Source: Streptomyces huiliensis
Lineage (GTDB): Bacteria > Actinomycetota > Actinomycetes > Streptomycetales > Streptomycetaceae
DNA: 35,319 nucleotides
Direction: 5' to 3'
Assembly (NCBI RefSeq): GCF_020037025.1
Contig: NZ_JAIQLH010000149.1
Span: 1-35,319, forward strand
Position 1 is the stretch's first letter; each line of letters opens with the position of its first letter. The translations under genes and the position numbers were made by a program. Below, piece after piece: positions 1-9,749 of this stretch. Below the pieces are notes generated by a model. The model saw only the letters and a list, made by a program, of their open reading frames with translations, ran no database searches and was not told the DNA's origin.

Positions 1-147
1 CTGGCCGAGGCGGCGCGGGCGGTGGGCGCGGCGGGTGGCCGCGTGGTCGGCGCGGCGGTGGTCGCGGTGCCGCCGCGGGAGCGCCGTGCGAGAGCCCTGG
101 GCGGCCGGGGAGGGCCTGTGGCGCGGCCGTGGGGGTCGTGTGAATGA
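1..147 (+). CDS. ComF-like phosphoribosyltransferase, C-terminal fragment
   Basis: Frame 1 is open from the window edge to a TGA at 145-147 and gives 48 residues. They start LAEAARAVGAAGGRVVGAAV, which resembles the helix and strand after the PRPP loop in ComF-family phosphoribosyltransferases, followed by a basic Arg/Gly-rich tail. From knowledge of the genus, a ComF-like gene precedes hpf in Streptomyces, behind mtrAB-lpqB. The PRPP-binding loop and most of the protein lie outside the window, so the call rests on this short tail plus the conserved neighbour. It could still be another Ala/Val-rich C-terminus. Confidence 0.55.
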   Translation: MAEAARAVGAAGGRVVGAAVVAVPPRERRARALGGRGGPVARPWGSCE

Positions 148-567
148 AGAGGTTTTCGGGGGAGTGGGAGGCGGCGGTCGGGGACAGACGTCCACCAGGC
201 GCGAAGGCGCGCCGGGGCGCGCGGAGGTGCGCCGGGGCGTCAAGCGGAACTCGCAGTTAAGCCCCGTCGTTCCTCATGGAAACGGGTGGAGAACACCTGA
301 ATGGAGGTACGGCGGGGTAAGGGGTACCGACGGGCCTCCCCGCGAGATATGTTCGGTTGTGAGGAATGGCGAAAGCTATGACTCATATCTCCGAATGGCG
401 CGTTTTGCGCGCCTTCGAAGAAGCTGGAACCGGGTGGGACGCAGGTCTTGCCGCCGGGTAGGAGGAGGTGGAACCGCCGTGTCGGTGGCTCCGGTCAGCT
501 CCGGGGCCTGATGCAAGAGGGATGCGCTCCGCACCTTCGGCGGGGCGATCCGGGAACGGAGTTCTGC
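148..567. other. Intergenic region upstream of hpf
   Basis: These 420 bases hold no convincing gene. GCGCCGGGGCG occurs twice, 20 bp apart (209-219 and 229-239). An unusually AT-rich patch at about 340-395 contains an 8-bp inverted repeat and a possible -10 (TATGAC, 377-382). A small hairpin follows at 397-413 (GGCGCG, loop TTTTG, CGCGCC). The region probably carries the hpf promoter and a long 5' leader. I could not place a convincing -35/-10 pair, nor a good stress-sigma GNNT/GGGTA pair, although a GGGGTAC lies near 321. Confidence 0.5.
344..391. repeat. Inverted repeat GAGATATG / CATATCTC upstream of hpf
   Basis: The arms at 344-351 and 384-391 are perfect 8-bp complements separated by 32 bases. 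They lie in the most AT-rich part of the hpf upstream region. It may be a regulator site or the base of a leader RNA stem. No protein can be assigned from the sequence. Confidence 0.4.
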
Positions 568-1254
568 GTGGACATCGTCGTCAAGGGCCGCAAGACAGAG
601 GTGCCCGAGCGCTTTCGCAAGCACGTGGCCGAGAAGCTGAAGGTCGACAAGATCCAGAAGCTCGACGGCAAGGTGATCAGCCTCGACGTGGAGGTGTCCA
701 AGGAGCCCAACCCCAGGCAGGCGGACCGTTCGGACCGCGTCGAGATCACCCTCCGCGGTCGCGGACCGGTGATCCGGGCGGAGGCCGCCGCGACGGATCC
801 CTACGCCGCGCTGGACCTGGCCACGGCCAAGCTGGAAGCGCGGCTGCGCAAGCAGCACGACAAGCGTCTCGACCGCCGGGGCAACGGACGCATCCCGGCG
901 AGCGGGGTCGGGGTCGCCGTCGACGGCGCCGCGCGCCTCGACGACAGCGGCCGGCTGGCCACGGAGACCGCGGACGAGGTGCCGGTGACCCGCGTGGGGC
1001 CGCTGGAGATCCGGGGCGAGGGCCCCATCGTGGTCCGTGAGAAGACCCACACCGCCGCTCCGATGACGCTCGACCAGGCGCTCTACGAAATGGAGTTGGT
1101 CGGCCACGACTTCTATCTGTTCGTCGACTCCGACAGCAAGATGCCCAGTGTCGTCTACCGGCGGCACGCCTACGACTACGGCGTCATCCACCTCAACGCC
1201 GACCCCTTCGCCGAGGTGGAGCCCGGCGGCGCCGGCGGAGCGCTCGGCGGCTGA
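568..1254 (+). CDS. hpf: Long-form ribosome hibernation promoting factor (HPF/RaiA family)
   Basis: This 228-residue protein begins MDIVVKGRKTEVPERFRKH. The N-terminal S30AE/YfiA domain (about 1-105) binds the 30S decoding region. A variable Ala/Gly/Pro-rich linker follows, then the conserved C-terminal dimerisation domain (about 157-215; APMTLDQALYEMELVGHDFY), which makes this the long form that joins two 70S particles into 100S. The length is typical. The GTG at 568 was chosen because family homology begins there and a GGAACGGAG ribosome-binding site lies just upstream. An in-frame ATG at 511 would add 19 unconserved residues. Expression is expected in stationary phase or stress from family knowledge, but no clear stress promoter is visible. 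Confidence 0.95.
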   Translation: MDIVVKGRKTEVPERFRKHVAEKLKVDKIQKLDGKVISLDVEVSKEPNPRQADRSDRVEITLRGRGPVIRAEAAATDPYAALDLATAKLEARLRKQHDKRLDRRGNGRIPASGVGVAVDGAARLDDSGRLATETADEVPVTRVGPLEIRGEGPIVVREKTHTAAPMTLDQALYEMELVGHDFYLFVDSDSKMPSVVYRRHAYDYGVIHLNADPFAEVEPGGAGGALGG

Positions 1255-1276
1255 CGCCGGGCCGCGGCCCGGCACC

Positions 1277-1304
1277 GGCCGTACGTGATCGGCCGTACGT
1301 GATC
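1277..1304. repeat. Perfect tandem repeat of GGCCGTACGTGATC (2 x 14 bp)
   Basis: Two identical 14-bp units lie at 1277-1290 and 1291-1304, in the gap between hpf and the response-regulator gene. Each contains the palindrome GTAC. Together with the hairpin at 1360-1400 and a repeated TCCGAGACGG (1339-1348, 1355-1364), they make this short gap unusually structured. A binding site for the adjacent regulator or another factor is possible but unproven. Confidence 0.6.
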
Positions 1305-1359
1305 GCGACACGCCAGGCCGACGCCGGCCGCGGTTCCGTCCGAGACGGGAACCATCCGA

Positions 1360-1400
1360 GACGGCGCCCCGGAGCCCGGGAGGGCTTCCGGGGCTCCGTC
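1360..1400 (+). terminator. Hairpin between hpf and the response-regulator gene
   Basis: The arms GACGGCGCCCCGGA (1360-1373) and TCCGGGGCTCCGTC (1387-1400) pair at 13 of 14 positions around a 13-nt loop. There is no U-tract, which is common for actinobacterial terminators. It probably ends or attenuates the hpf transcript before the regulator gene. Confidence 0.55.
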
Positions 1401-1541
1401 GTGCGTCCCGACCAGGCTGTCACGGCAGCGCGGTCCGGCCCGGCATGGAATCATGGGCGGGCGGCAACGGCTGGCCCGGTGGGACGGGTTGGGGCCGCAC
1501 CGTGCAACCGCGAGGGGCCATGGCCTTCAGGGGGAGGAACA

Positions 1542-2294
1542 ATGGCGGACAGGTTCGGATCCGTGACCGGGCCCGGCGAGGACGACGTCGAGGGCGCCCG
1601 CACGGACTCCGTCGCGGGGGCGGCCCCGAGGAGCGAGCCGATCCGGGTCCTGGTCGTGGACGACCACGCCCTGTTCCGCCGCGGGCTGGAGATCGTGCTG
1701 GCGCACGAGGAGGACATCCTCGTCGTGGGCGAGGCCGGTGACGGCGCCGAGGCCGTGGACAAGGCCGCCGACCTGTTGCCGGACATCGTGCTGATGGACG
1801 TACGGATGCCGCGGCGCGGCGGTATCGAGGCGTGCACCTCCATCAAGGAGGTGGCCCCCAGCGCCAAGATCATCATGCTGACGATCAGCGACGAGGAGGC
1901 CGACCTCTACGACGCGATCAAGGCAGGCGCCACCGGCTACCTGCTCAAGGAGATCTCCACCGACGAGGTCGCCACCGCCATCCGGGCGGTCGCCGACGGG
2001 CAGTCGCAGATCAGCCCCTCCATGGCGTCCAAGCTCCTCACCGAGTTCAAGTCCATGATCCAGCGCACCGACGAGCGCCGTCTGGTGCCGGCGCCCCGGC
2101 TGACCGACCGTGAGCTGGAGGTGCTCAAGCTGGTCGCCACCGGCATGAACAACCGGGACATCGCCAAGGAGTTGTTCATCAGCGAGAACACCGTCAAGAA
2201 CCATGTGCGGAACATCCTGGAGAAGCTGCAGTTGCACTCCAGGATGGAGGCGGTGGTGTATGCGATGCGGGAGAAGATCCTGGAGATCCGCTGA
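1542..2294 (+). CDS. Orphan NarL/FixJ-family response regulator
   Basis: This 250-residue DNA-binding response regulator has a disordered N-terminal extension (about 1-32), a receiver domain (about 33-150) and a C-terminal LuxR-type helix-turn-helix (about 184-248). Visible receiver residues are the acidic pair D40/D41, phospho-acceptor D86 (LMDVRMP), T114 and K136. The HTH contains LTDRELEVLKLVATGMNNRDIA and ENTVKNHVRNIL. The ATG at 1542 follows a strong GGGGGAGGAAC ribosome-binding site. Reading frames extend upstream to 1299 but without homology. No sensor kinase is adjacent, so it is an orphan and its signal is unknown. Position after hpf suggests, but does not prove, a link to dormancy or stress. 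Confidence 0.93.
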   Translation: MADRFGSVTGPGEDDVEGARTDSVAGAAPRSEPIRVLVVDDHALFRRGLEIVLAHEEDILVVGEAGDGAEAVDKAADLLPDIVLMDVRMPRRGGIEACTSIKEVAPSAKIIMLTISDEEADLYDAIKAGATGYLLKEISTDEVATAIRAVADGQSQISPSMASKLLTEFKSMIQRTDERRLVPAPRLTDRELEVLKLVATGMNNRDIAKELFISENTVKNHVRNILEKLQLHSRMEAVVYAMREKILEIR

Positions 2295-2316
2295 GCCGCT
2301 GTGACGCGGGCGCCGG

Positions 2317-3540
2317 TCAGGCCGTGAGCGCGGTGCGGAGTGCCTCCCCCAGTCGTACGTCGTCGCAGCGCTCCACGCGTACGTCGGAACAGCCGACCCA
2401 CTCGGCCGCCTCGCGCAGCGCCCGGGCCATCGGCGCCACCGCTCCGGCCCCCGCGAGCGAGACCTGGCGGGCCACGAGGGTCCGTCCCTCCCGGGCCGGG
2501 TCCACCCGGCCCACCAGCCGGCCGCCCGCCAGCAGGGGCATCGCGAAGTAGCCGTGCACCCGCTTGGGCTTGGGGACGTACGCCTCCAGGCGGTGCGTGA
2601 AGCCGAAGATCCGCTCGGTGCGCGGCCGGTCCCAGATGAGCGAGTCGAAGGGGGACAGCAGCGTCGTCCGGTGCCGCTGTGACCCGGCCGCCGACTCCGC
2701 CTCCAGCGCCGCCGGGTCGGCCCAGGCGGGCGCGGACCAGCCGGCCACGTCCACCGGGACCAGGCCCGAGCCCTCCAGCGCCGCGTCCACCTGCTCCGCC
2801 TTGAGCCGGTGGTAGTCCGCCAGGTCCGCGCGGGTGGCCACCCCCATGGCCGCCCCGGCCTGGGCGACCAGCCGCCGTATGCACGCCGCGTCGTCCAGGT
2901 CGTCGTGGAAGAGGGCGTCCGGCACCGCGCGCTCAGCCAGGTCGTACACCCGCTTCCAGCCGCGCCGTTCGGTGCAGACGACCTCCCCCGTGTCGAGCAG
3001 CCACTCGACGGCGATCTTCGTCTCCGACCAGTCCCACCACGGGCCGCCCTTCTTGGCGCCGCCCAACTCGGTCGCGGTGAGCGGCCCGTCGGCCAGGAGG
3101 CGCTCGCGCACGGCGGCGCAGGAGCGTTCCGCGTCCGCCATGATGTGCCAGCGGTGGCCGCGCTCCCGGAACGCCCGCCGCCGGAAGGCGAAGAGGGGCC
3201 ACTCCTCGATGGGCAGCACGCAGGCGGCGTGGGACCAGTACTCGAAGCCGTGCGGCGGCTCCGCGGCCCCGTCGGCCGGGCGCGGCGTCCAGTAGGCGGA
3301 CTCCACCGCGTCCCGGCCCACGGCGCCCAGTCGGGCGTAGGGGACCAGCTCGTGCGAACGGGCCAGCACCGAGATGGTGTCCAGCTGGACGGCGCCCAGC
3401 CGCCGCAGCACCCCGCGCACCCCGGCCCGCCGATCGGGCGCGCCGAGCAGGCCCTGGGCGCGCAGCGCCATGCGGCGGGCCTCGTCGGCGGAGAGGCTGG
3501 TGGCGGCCCTACGGCCCTTCACGGCGGCGGCAGTTGTCAT
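2317..3540 (-). CDS. YcaQ-like (AlkZ superfamily, HTH_42) DNA glycosylase
   Basis: This 407-residue protein of the winged-helix HTH_42 family includes the DNA glycosylases AlkZ (resistance to the crosslinker azinomycin) and E. coli YcaQ, which unhook alkylated or crosslinked purines. The N-terminal part carries LGAVQLDTISVLARSHEL, placing a QLD at residues 52-54. In this superfamily a Q-x-D motif marks YcaQ-like enzymes, while Q-x-Q marks AlkZ-like self-resistance enzymes (known from the family). Later family blocks are GPWWDWSETKIAVEWLLDTGEV and LLSPFDSLIWDRPR. The ATG has an AAGGTGACC ribosome-binding site. It is preceded by the GNAT gene on the same strand with a 39-bp gap, so co-transcription is likely. 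No antibiotic cluster flanks it, favouring a housekeeping repair role. Confidence 0.85.
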   Translation of the reverse strand: MTTAAAVKGRRAATSLSADEARRMALRAQGLLGAPDRRAGVRGVLRRLGAVQLDTISVLARSHELVPYARLGAVGRDAVESAYWTPRPADGAAEPPHGFEYWSHAACVLPIEEWPLFAFRRRAFRERGHRWHIMADAERSCAAVRERLLADGPLTATELGGAKKGGPWWDWSETKIAVEWLLDTGEVVCTERRGWKRVYDLAERAVPDALFHDDLDDAACIRRLVAQAGAAMGVATRADLADYHRLKAEQVDAALEGSGLVPVDVAGWSAPAWADPAALEAESAAGSQRHRTTLLSPFDSLIWDRPRTERIFGFTHRLEAYVPKPKRVHGYFAMPLLAGGRLVGRVDPAREGRTLVARQVSLAGAGAVAPMARALREAAEWVGCSDVRVERCDDVRLGEALRTALTA

Positions 3541-3579
3541 GCGGTCACCTTAGGACGTGGCACTGACAACGCCCCTCGG

Positions 3580-4185
3580 TCAGCCCCCGGCGGGGCGTTC
3601 CCGGTCGGGGTACGGCAGGTAGGGCGTCCTGGTCGGCAGGCCGAGGTCAGAGGGGAGCAGGCTGCCCGTCCAGGCGTCGCGGCGGGTGCCGTTGTGCGGG
3701 ATGAGGGCACGGGTGATGCCCTCCATGCGGAAGCCGAGGTTGCGGGCGACGGCCCGGGAGCCCTCGTTCCCGGCCTCCGCGATCCACTCCAGCCGCTCCG
3801 CCCCGAGCTCCTCGAACGCCCACCGCACCACCGCGCGGCCCGCCTCGGCGGTGTATCCGCGGCCGCGTTCCTCCTTGGCGGTCCAGTAGCCGATCTCGGC
3901 CTGCCGTTCGGGGGTGTGCAGCTTCAGCTGTATCAGCGCCATCGAGCCGGTGAGCCGGCCGTCGTCCCGGGCGAAGACGCCGAAGGTGTAGGCGGTGTCC
4001 TCGCGCCAGCCCTGCGGGCAGCGTTCCTCGACGTAGAGCCGGGCGTCTTCGAGGGTGTACGGGGAGGGGACGGGGGTGTAGCGGGGGATCGCCGGGTCCT
4101 GGCAGGCGGCGTGCACGGCCGGGATGTCGTCCGGGGCGAAGGGGCGCAGGAGGAGGCGCTCGGTGGTGAGAGTCGTCGGTTCCAT
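3580..4185 (-). CDS. GNAT-family N-acetyltransferase (RimJ/RimL-like)
   Basis: This 201-residue acetyl-CoA-dependent acyltransferase begins MEPTTLTTERLLLRPFAPDD, the usual opening of RimJ/RimL-like GNAT proteins. The acetyl-CoA pyrophosphate-binding motif is ERGRGYT followed by an alpha helix (AGRAVVRWAF), and the terminal motif is EGSRAVARNLGFRMEG. Substrate is not predictable: ribosomal protein N-termini, antibiotics and small amines are all possible. The start at 4185 was set by family homology. The ribosome-binding site there is poor, and in-frame ATGs at 4242 and 4275 would add unconserved residues. It is divergent from secA and upstream of the glycosylase gene. Confidence 0.85.
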   Translation of the reverse strand: MEPTTLTTERLLLRPFAPDDIPAVHAACQDPAIPRYTPVPSPYTLEDARLYVEERCPQGWREDTAYTFGVFARDDGRLTGSMALIQLKLHTPERQAEIGYWTAKEERGRGYTAEAGRAVVRWAFEELGAERLEWIAEAGNEGSRAVARNLGFRMEGITRALIPHNGTRRDAWTGSLLPSDLGLPTRTPYLPYPDRERPAGG

Positions 4186-4348
4186 GATCCGAGAGTCTGG
4201 CGGGTCGGCGCCCCCAAGTGATCGGAAGGCAACATTCCGCATCCCGGTTACCCCCGTCGGGCACTCCGCGGGCACCCCGCGCGTTCACCGTGCGGGTGAT
4301 CCCCGGGCTCCGCGATGACGGACCTCCCGGCGCGGTGGGGTCCTCGCT

Positions 4349-4354
4349 TACGAT
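4349..4354 (+). promoter_or_regulatory. Candidate -10 (TACGAT) for secA
   Basis: TACGAT matches the TAnnnT pattern of actinobacterial vegetative promoters and lies about 100 bp before the secA start. No good -35 is seen at 17-18 bp, so support is modest. Confidence 0.35.
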
Positions 4355-4456
4355 GGCCGTTGCGGCGGGGACTGTCCCGTCGTGCCCGCGCACCCTCTCC
4401 CCGCCGGTGGCGGGGGACAGCCAGTGCCAGGCCCGACCGGCAAGGAGTCAGCCTAC

Positions 4457-7279
<2,823 letters not shown>

Positions 7280-7294
7280 CCTGAGGGGTCGTGA

Positions 7295-7328
7295 GGAGGG
7301 GCGGGACGCGGGTGCGTCCCGCCCCTCC
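7295..7328. terminator. Strong hairpin terminator after secA (bidirectional)
   Basis: A perfect 15-bp stem, GGAGGGGCGGGACGC (7295-7309) and GCGTCCCGCCCCTCC (7314-7328), closes a GGGT loop 15 nt after the secA stop. It lies between convergent genes and can stop transcription from both sides. Confidence 0.9.
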
Positions 7329-7365
7329 GGCGTACTCGGGCGCGTTCGGGCGAGTGCAGGAGCGT

Positions 7366-7800
7366 TCAGGAGCGGGCGCCCAGTTCGACGGCGGAGCACC
7401 GCCAGCGGTCGTCCGTGCCCTGCTCCAGCCGGAAGGCGAGCGCCCGCATCCGGTCCCCGGAGGTGATCCGCGCGTAGGCCTCGATGACGCCGGGCCGCGG
7501 CTGGAACTGGTCGCAGCGCTGGACGACCGGGGTGCCGCCGCGCGCCGCGGGGCGCAGGGGCGCCCGCGGCGCGAGCTCGACGAGCAGGTCGTAGGCGGCG
7601 GGCAGGGTGTACCCGAGCATCCGGTGCACCGGGCGCTGACCGCTCAGGGTGAGCAGCAGCTGTTCGGCGAACCAGTAGCGCGGGATGCCCGCGCGGAAGT
7701 GCCGGGCGGCCGGGCCGACGCCCGGGCGCCGCGTGTCCGTCCGCCGCGGTGGTGCGGTGCGCCGGGCGGTGTCCCGGCCCGGCCCTGTGGTCCTCTTCAA
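7366..7800 (-). CDS. Rv3235-family protein of unknown function
   Basis: This 144-residue protein has a basic, Pro/Arg-rich N-terminus (about 1-33) and one compact conserved domain. Visible family features are HFRAGIPRYWFAEQLLLTLSGQRPVHRML, split around W43 and the SGQRPV turn, and the C-terminal RMRALAFRLEQG and WRCSAVELG. The family is widespread in actinobacteria (named after M. tuberculosis Rv3235) and often neighbours secA. Its function is not established. The start is a TTG at 7800 with AAGGGGG about 10 nt upstream. There is no signal peptide or membrane segment, so it is probably cytoplasmic. It converges on secA. Confidence 0.8.
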   Translation of the reverse strand: MKRTTGPGRDTARRTAPPRRTDTRRPGVGPAARHFRAGIPRYWFAEQLLLTLSGQRPVHRMLGYTLPAAYDLLVELAPRAPLRPAARGGTPVVQRCDQFQPRPGVIEAYARITSGDRMRALAFRLEQGTDDRWRCSAVELGARS

Positions 7801-7993
7801 CGTTGGTCGCCCCCTTCGGTCGGGGATCTTCTACCGGCGCGCCGACGGGCCCGGCAAGGGCCGCCGGCTGCGGGGAGTGATTCACCTATCCGGGTGAGAG
7901 GTGTGTGGTTTCCGCTGGTCGCGGCCGTGGGCCGGGCGGCGTGCGGGGAGCGGTCGACCGGCTCCCGGCCCTTCGAAGGGGGACGCGCCCCCG

Positions 7994-7999
7994 TATGCT
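7994..7999 (+). promoter_or_regulatory. Candidate -10 (TATGCT) for the DUF6912 gene
   Basis: TATGCT lies 39 nt before the ATG at 8039. Immediately upstream is a small hairpin, GGGGG-ACGCG-CCCCC (7978-7992), occupying the -10/-35 spacer. No good -35 is visible. A TCACC/GGTGA inverted repeat (7882-7897) lies farther upstream, between the two divergent genes. Confidence 0.4.
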
Positions 8000-8038
8000 G
8001 GCAGCACCCATCCACAGGCACTCCGGAAAGCGGCGGAC

Positions 8039-8542
8039 ATGCGCGTCTACGTCCCTCTGACCCTCCCCGCTCTCGCCGAGGCGCACCGGGCGGGCGAGCT
8101 CGGCCCGGCCCCGCTCGACGCCTACGCCGTCACCCCCGCGCTGCGCGAGTGGTACCTCTCCGACGACATGGAGGAGCTGGAGTACGCGGCGCTCGGGCGC
8201 GCCGCGCAGGCCTCGCTCCGGCTGATCGCCACCGACCCGGCCGCGCCGCGCCGCCGGGTGGTCGTCGCGGTCGACGTGCCGGACCGGGAGGCCGCCGTGG
8301 ATCCGGACCGGGCGCTCGACGAGTCGGCGCTCGGCGAGGTGCGGCTGTCCCGGCCGGTGCCGCTGGCGAAGGCCGCCGCCGTGCACGTGGACGCGGACGA
8401 CGCCGAGGCGGACGTCGCGGCGGCCGCGGCGGCGCTGGGCGCGGCCGACCAGGGCGACGACGACGCCCGCTTCACGGTGGACGGCGCGGAGGACCACGAG
8501 CTGATGTGGTTCGGCGTGCAGGAGATCCCCAACCTGACCTGA
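8039..8542 (+). CDS. DUF6912 family protein
   Basis: This 167-residue acidic protein starts MRVYVPLTLPALAEAHRAGE and contains YAVTPALREWYLSDDMEELEYAA, features I recognise from the small actinobacterial DUF6912 family. The C-terminal half is rich in Asp and Ala and ends ELMWFGVQEIPNL. There is no signal peptide, membrane segment or recognisable catalytic motif, so the function is unknown. The ATG at 8039 has GGAAAG about 10 nt upstream. It is followed after 72 bp by the HAD gene on the same strand, which appears to have its own promoter. Confidence 0.82.
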   Translation: MRVYVPLTLPALAEAHRAGELGPAPLDAYAVTPALREWYLSDDMEELEYAALGRAAQASLRLIATDPAAPRRRVVVAVDVPDREAAVDPDRALDESALGEVRLSRPVPLAKAAAVHVDADDAEADVAAAAAALGAADQGDDDARFTVDGAEDHELMWFGVQEIPNLT

Positions 8543-8602
8543 GGCCCGCTCGGCATCCGCCCTGGTCGGACGGGTGGCCGGGGCGTTGTCAGTGGGTGCC
8601 GG

Positions 8603-8608
8603 TACGGT
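8603..8608 (+). promoter_or_regulatory. -10 element placed for a leaderless HAD transcript
   Basis: TACGGT ends 6 nt before the HAD ATG at 8615, and no Shine-Dalgarno-like sequence lies between. This spacing is typical of leaderless actinobacterial genes, in which the A of ATG is the first transcribed base. The -35 is weak. Confidence 0.5.
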
Positions 8609-8614
8609 CTTTCC

Positions 8615-9277
8615 ATGACACAGCACGGCGCTCACATCGTCTGGGACTGGAACGGCACGCTGCTGCACGACGTCGACGCGGTGATGGCCGCGACGAACGC
8701 CTCGTTCGCGGAGGTCGGGCTGGCCCCGATCACGCTGGAGCGGTACCGGGACCTGTACTGCGTACCCGTGCCGCGGTTCTACGAGCGGCTGATGGGCCGG
8801 CTGCCCAGCGACGCCGAGTGGCAGGTGATGGACGCGGCGTTCCACCGGTACTACGCGAAGTTCGCCGTGGACGTCGAGCTGGCGGAGGGGGCCAGGCAGC
8901 TGCTCGCGGACCGGCAGGCGGCCGGGCGCACGCAGTCGCTCTGCTCCCTGGCCTCGCACGACGACTTGATACCCCTGGTGCGGACGTACGGCATCGAGCA
9001 CCACTTCGTCCGCGTCGACGGCCGGACCGGCCGGAGCGACCGGGGCAAGGCCGAGCAGATGGCCCGGCACGTCGCGGCCCTGGAGGGCACGGCTCCGGAG
9101 CGGGTGGTCGTCGTCGGGGACGCGGTGGACGACGCGCTCGCCGCGGCGCACGTGGGCGCGAAGGCGGTGCTGTACACCGGGGGGTCGCACAGCCGGGCGA
9201 GCCTGTCCGCCGCCGGTGTGCCGGTGGTCGACACGCTGGTGGAGGCGGTCGAGCTCGCGGAGCGTCTGGTGGGGTGA
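8615..9277 (+). CDS. HAD-superfamily hydrolase (phosphatase-like)
   Basis: This 220-residue HAD protein has a helical cap between motifs I and II, resembling phosphoglycolate phosphatase-type enzymes. Motif I is DWNGT: nucleophile D11 is present, but the second position, normally the Asp acid/base, is Asn13. Motif II lies near S111-S114 (CSLASHDD), motif III is K145, and motif IV is VVVVGDAVDD with D169, D172 and D173. Length is normal. The substrate cannot be read from the sequence. The Asn13 change may lower phosphatase activity, but DWNGT is common among actinobacterial homologues, so it is not a sign of decay. The start is probably leaderless. Confidence 0.88.
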   Translation: MTQHGAHIVWDWNGTLLHDVDAVMAATNASFAEVGLAPITLERYRDLYCVPVPRFYERLMGRLPSDAEWQVMDAAFHRYYAKFAVDVELAEGARQLLADRQAAGRTQSLCSLASHDDLIPLVRTYGIEHHFVRVDGRTGRSDRGKAEQMARHVAALEGTAPERVVVVGDAVDDALAAAHVGAKAVLYTGGSHSRASLSAAGVPVVDTLVEAVELAERLVG

Positions 9278-9285
9278 GGCCCGGT

Positions 9286-9302
9286 ACCGGCCGGCGGCCG
9301 GT
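9286..9302 (+). terminator. Short hairpin after the HAD gene
   Basis: ACCGGCC (9286-9292) and GGCCGGT (9296-9302) form a 7-bp stem with a 3-nt loop, 9 nt past the HAD stop. It has no U-tract and is only a modest candidate. Confidence 0.35.
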
Positions 9303-9424
9303 GGCGCCGGGACGTGTCGGACTGCGTCGGGCGAATACCGAGGTGGACGGGGGGCAAGCGGTGAGGGGAGCGCCGGGAAGGGGTGCCGGGGCGCGGTCGG
9401 GGACGGGTCGCTGTCCAGACCGTC

Positions 9425-9453
9425 AAAGACAGGGGCCGTCTTTTGTACACAAT
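9425..9453. promoter_or_regulatory. Candidate operator/promoter box containing TTGTACACAA
   Basis: TTGT-AC-ACAA (9443-9452) is a palindromic AT-rich box in a very GC-rich context. It is directly preceded by the inverted repeat AAAGAC (9425-9430) / GTCTTT (9438-9443). Short inverted repeats of this kind are typical of GntR-like operators. No regulator gene is adjacent, and the assignment is inference. Confidence 0.35.
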
Positions 9454-9749
9454 CGGCTCATGACGCGGTCCCCCGGAAGAGCGATAGCCTTACCGGGTGA
9501 TCAGCGCGATATCCCGCGGGGGCGACGACGCCTCTGTGCGCCGCCCGGAGCGCCACGGCGCCCGGGCCACCGCTGGTCCCCGGAACCGGGCCCGTCCGAC
9601 GCTTCTGCCGTTTCTGACAGAGTTGTCCGAGAACGGCCCGGTCACCCCTCATCCCGGCATACCGTCGAAGTCGACCGGAGAACCGGCGTCGCGGCGTGAT
9701 GCCTTCACCACCTATGTCACGCAACGGCGCGCGACAGGAGCCAGAGGAC

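Larger units (their letters stand above)
9278..9749. other. Intergenic region upstream of gdh
   Basis: This 472-base region has no convincing gene. It contains a short hairpin after the HAD stop (9286-9302), an inverted repeat AAAGAC/GTCTTT (9425-9443) running into the near-palindrome TTGTACACAA (9443-9452), a possible -10 TAGCCT (9485-9490), and then about 250 bases of leader before the gdh start. The AT-rich stretch around 9440-9455 is the best place for a promoter or operator. Confidence 0.5.

Noticed and set aside
321..330. GGGGTAC as a stress-sigma (SigB-like) -10 for hpf
   Set aside because: No GNNT-type -35 (GTTT-like) is found 14-16 bp upstream, so the resemblance is to half the promoter only.
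511..567. Upstream ATG (511) as the hpf start
   Set aside because: The 19 extra residues are not part of the family, and the GTG at 568 has its own ribosome-binding site and matches the family N-terminus.
9460..9699. Possible 79-codon gene upstream of gdh starting ATGACGCGG, with a rare TTA codon
   Set aside because: Codon third positions are not as GC-biased as in real genes here, there is no ribosome-binding site and no recognisable protein. Treated as leader.
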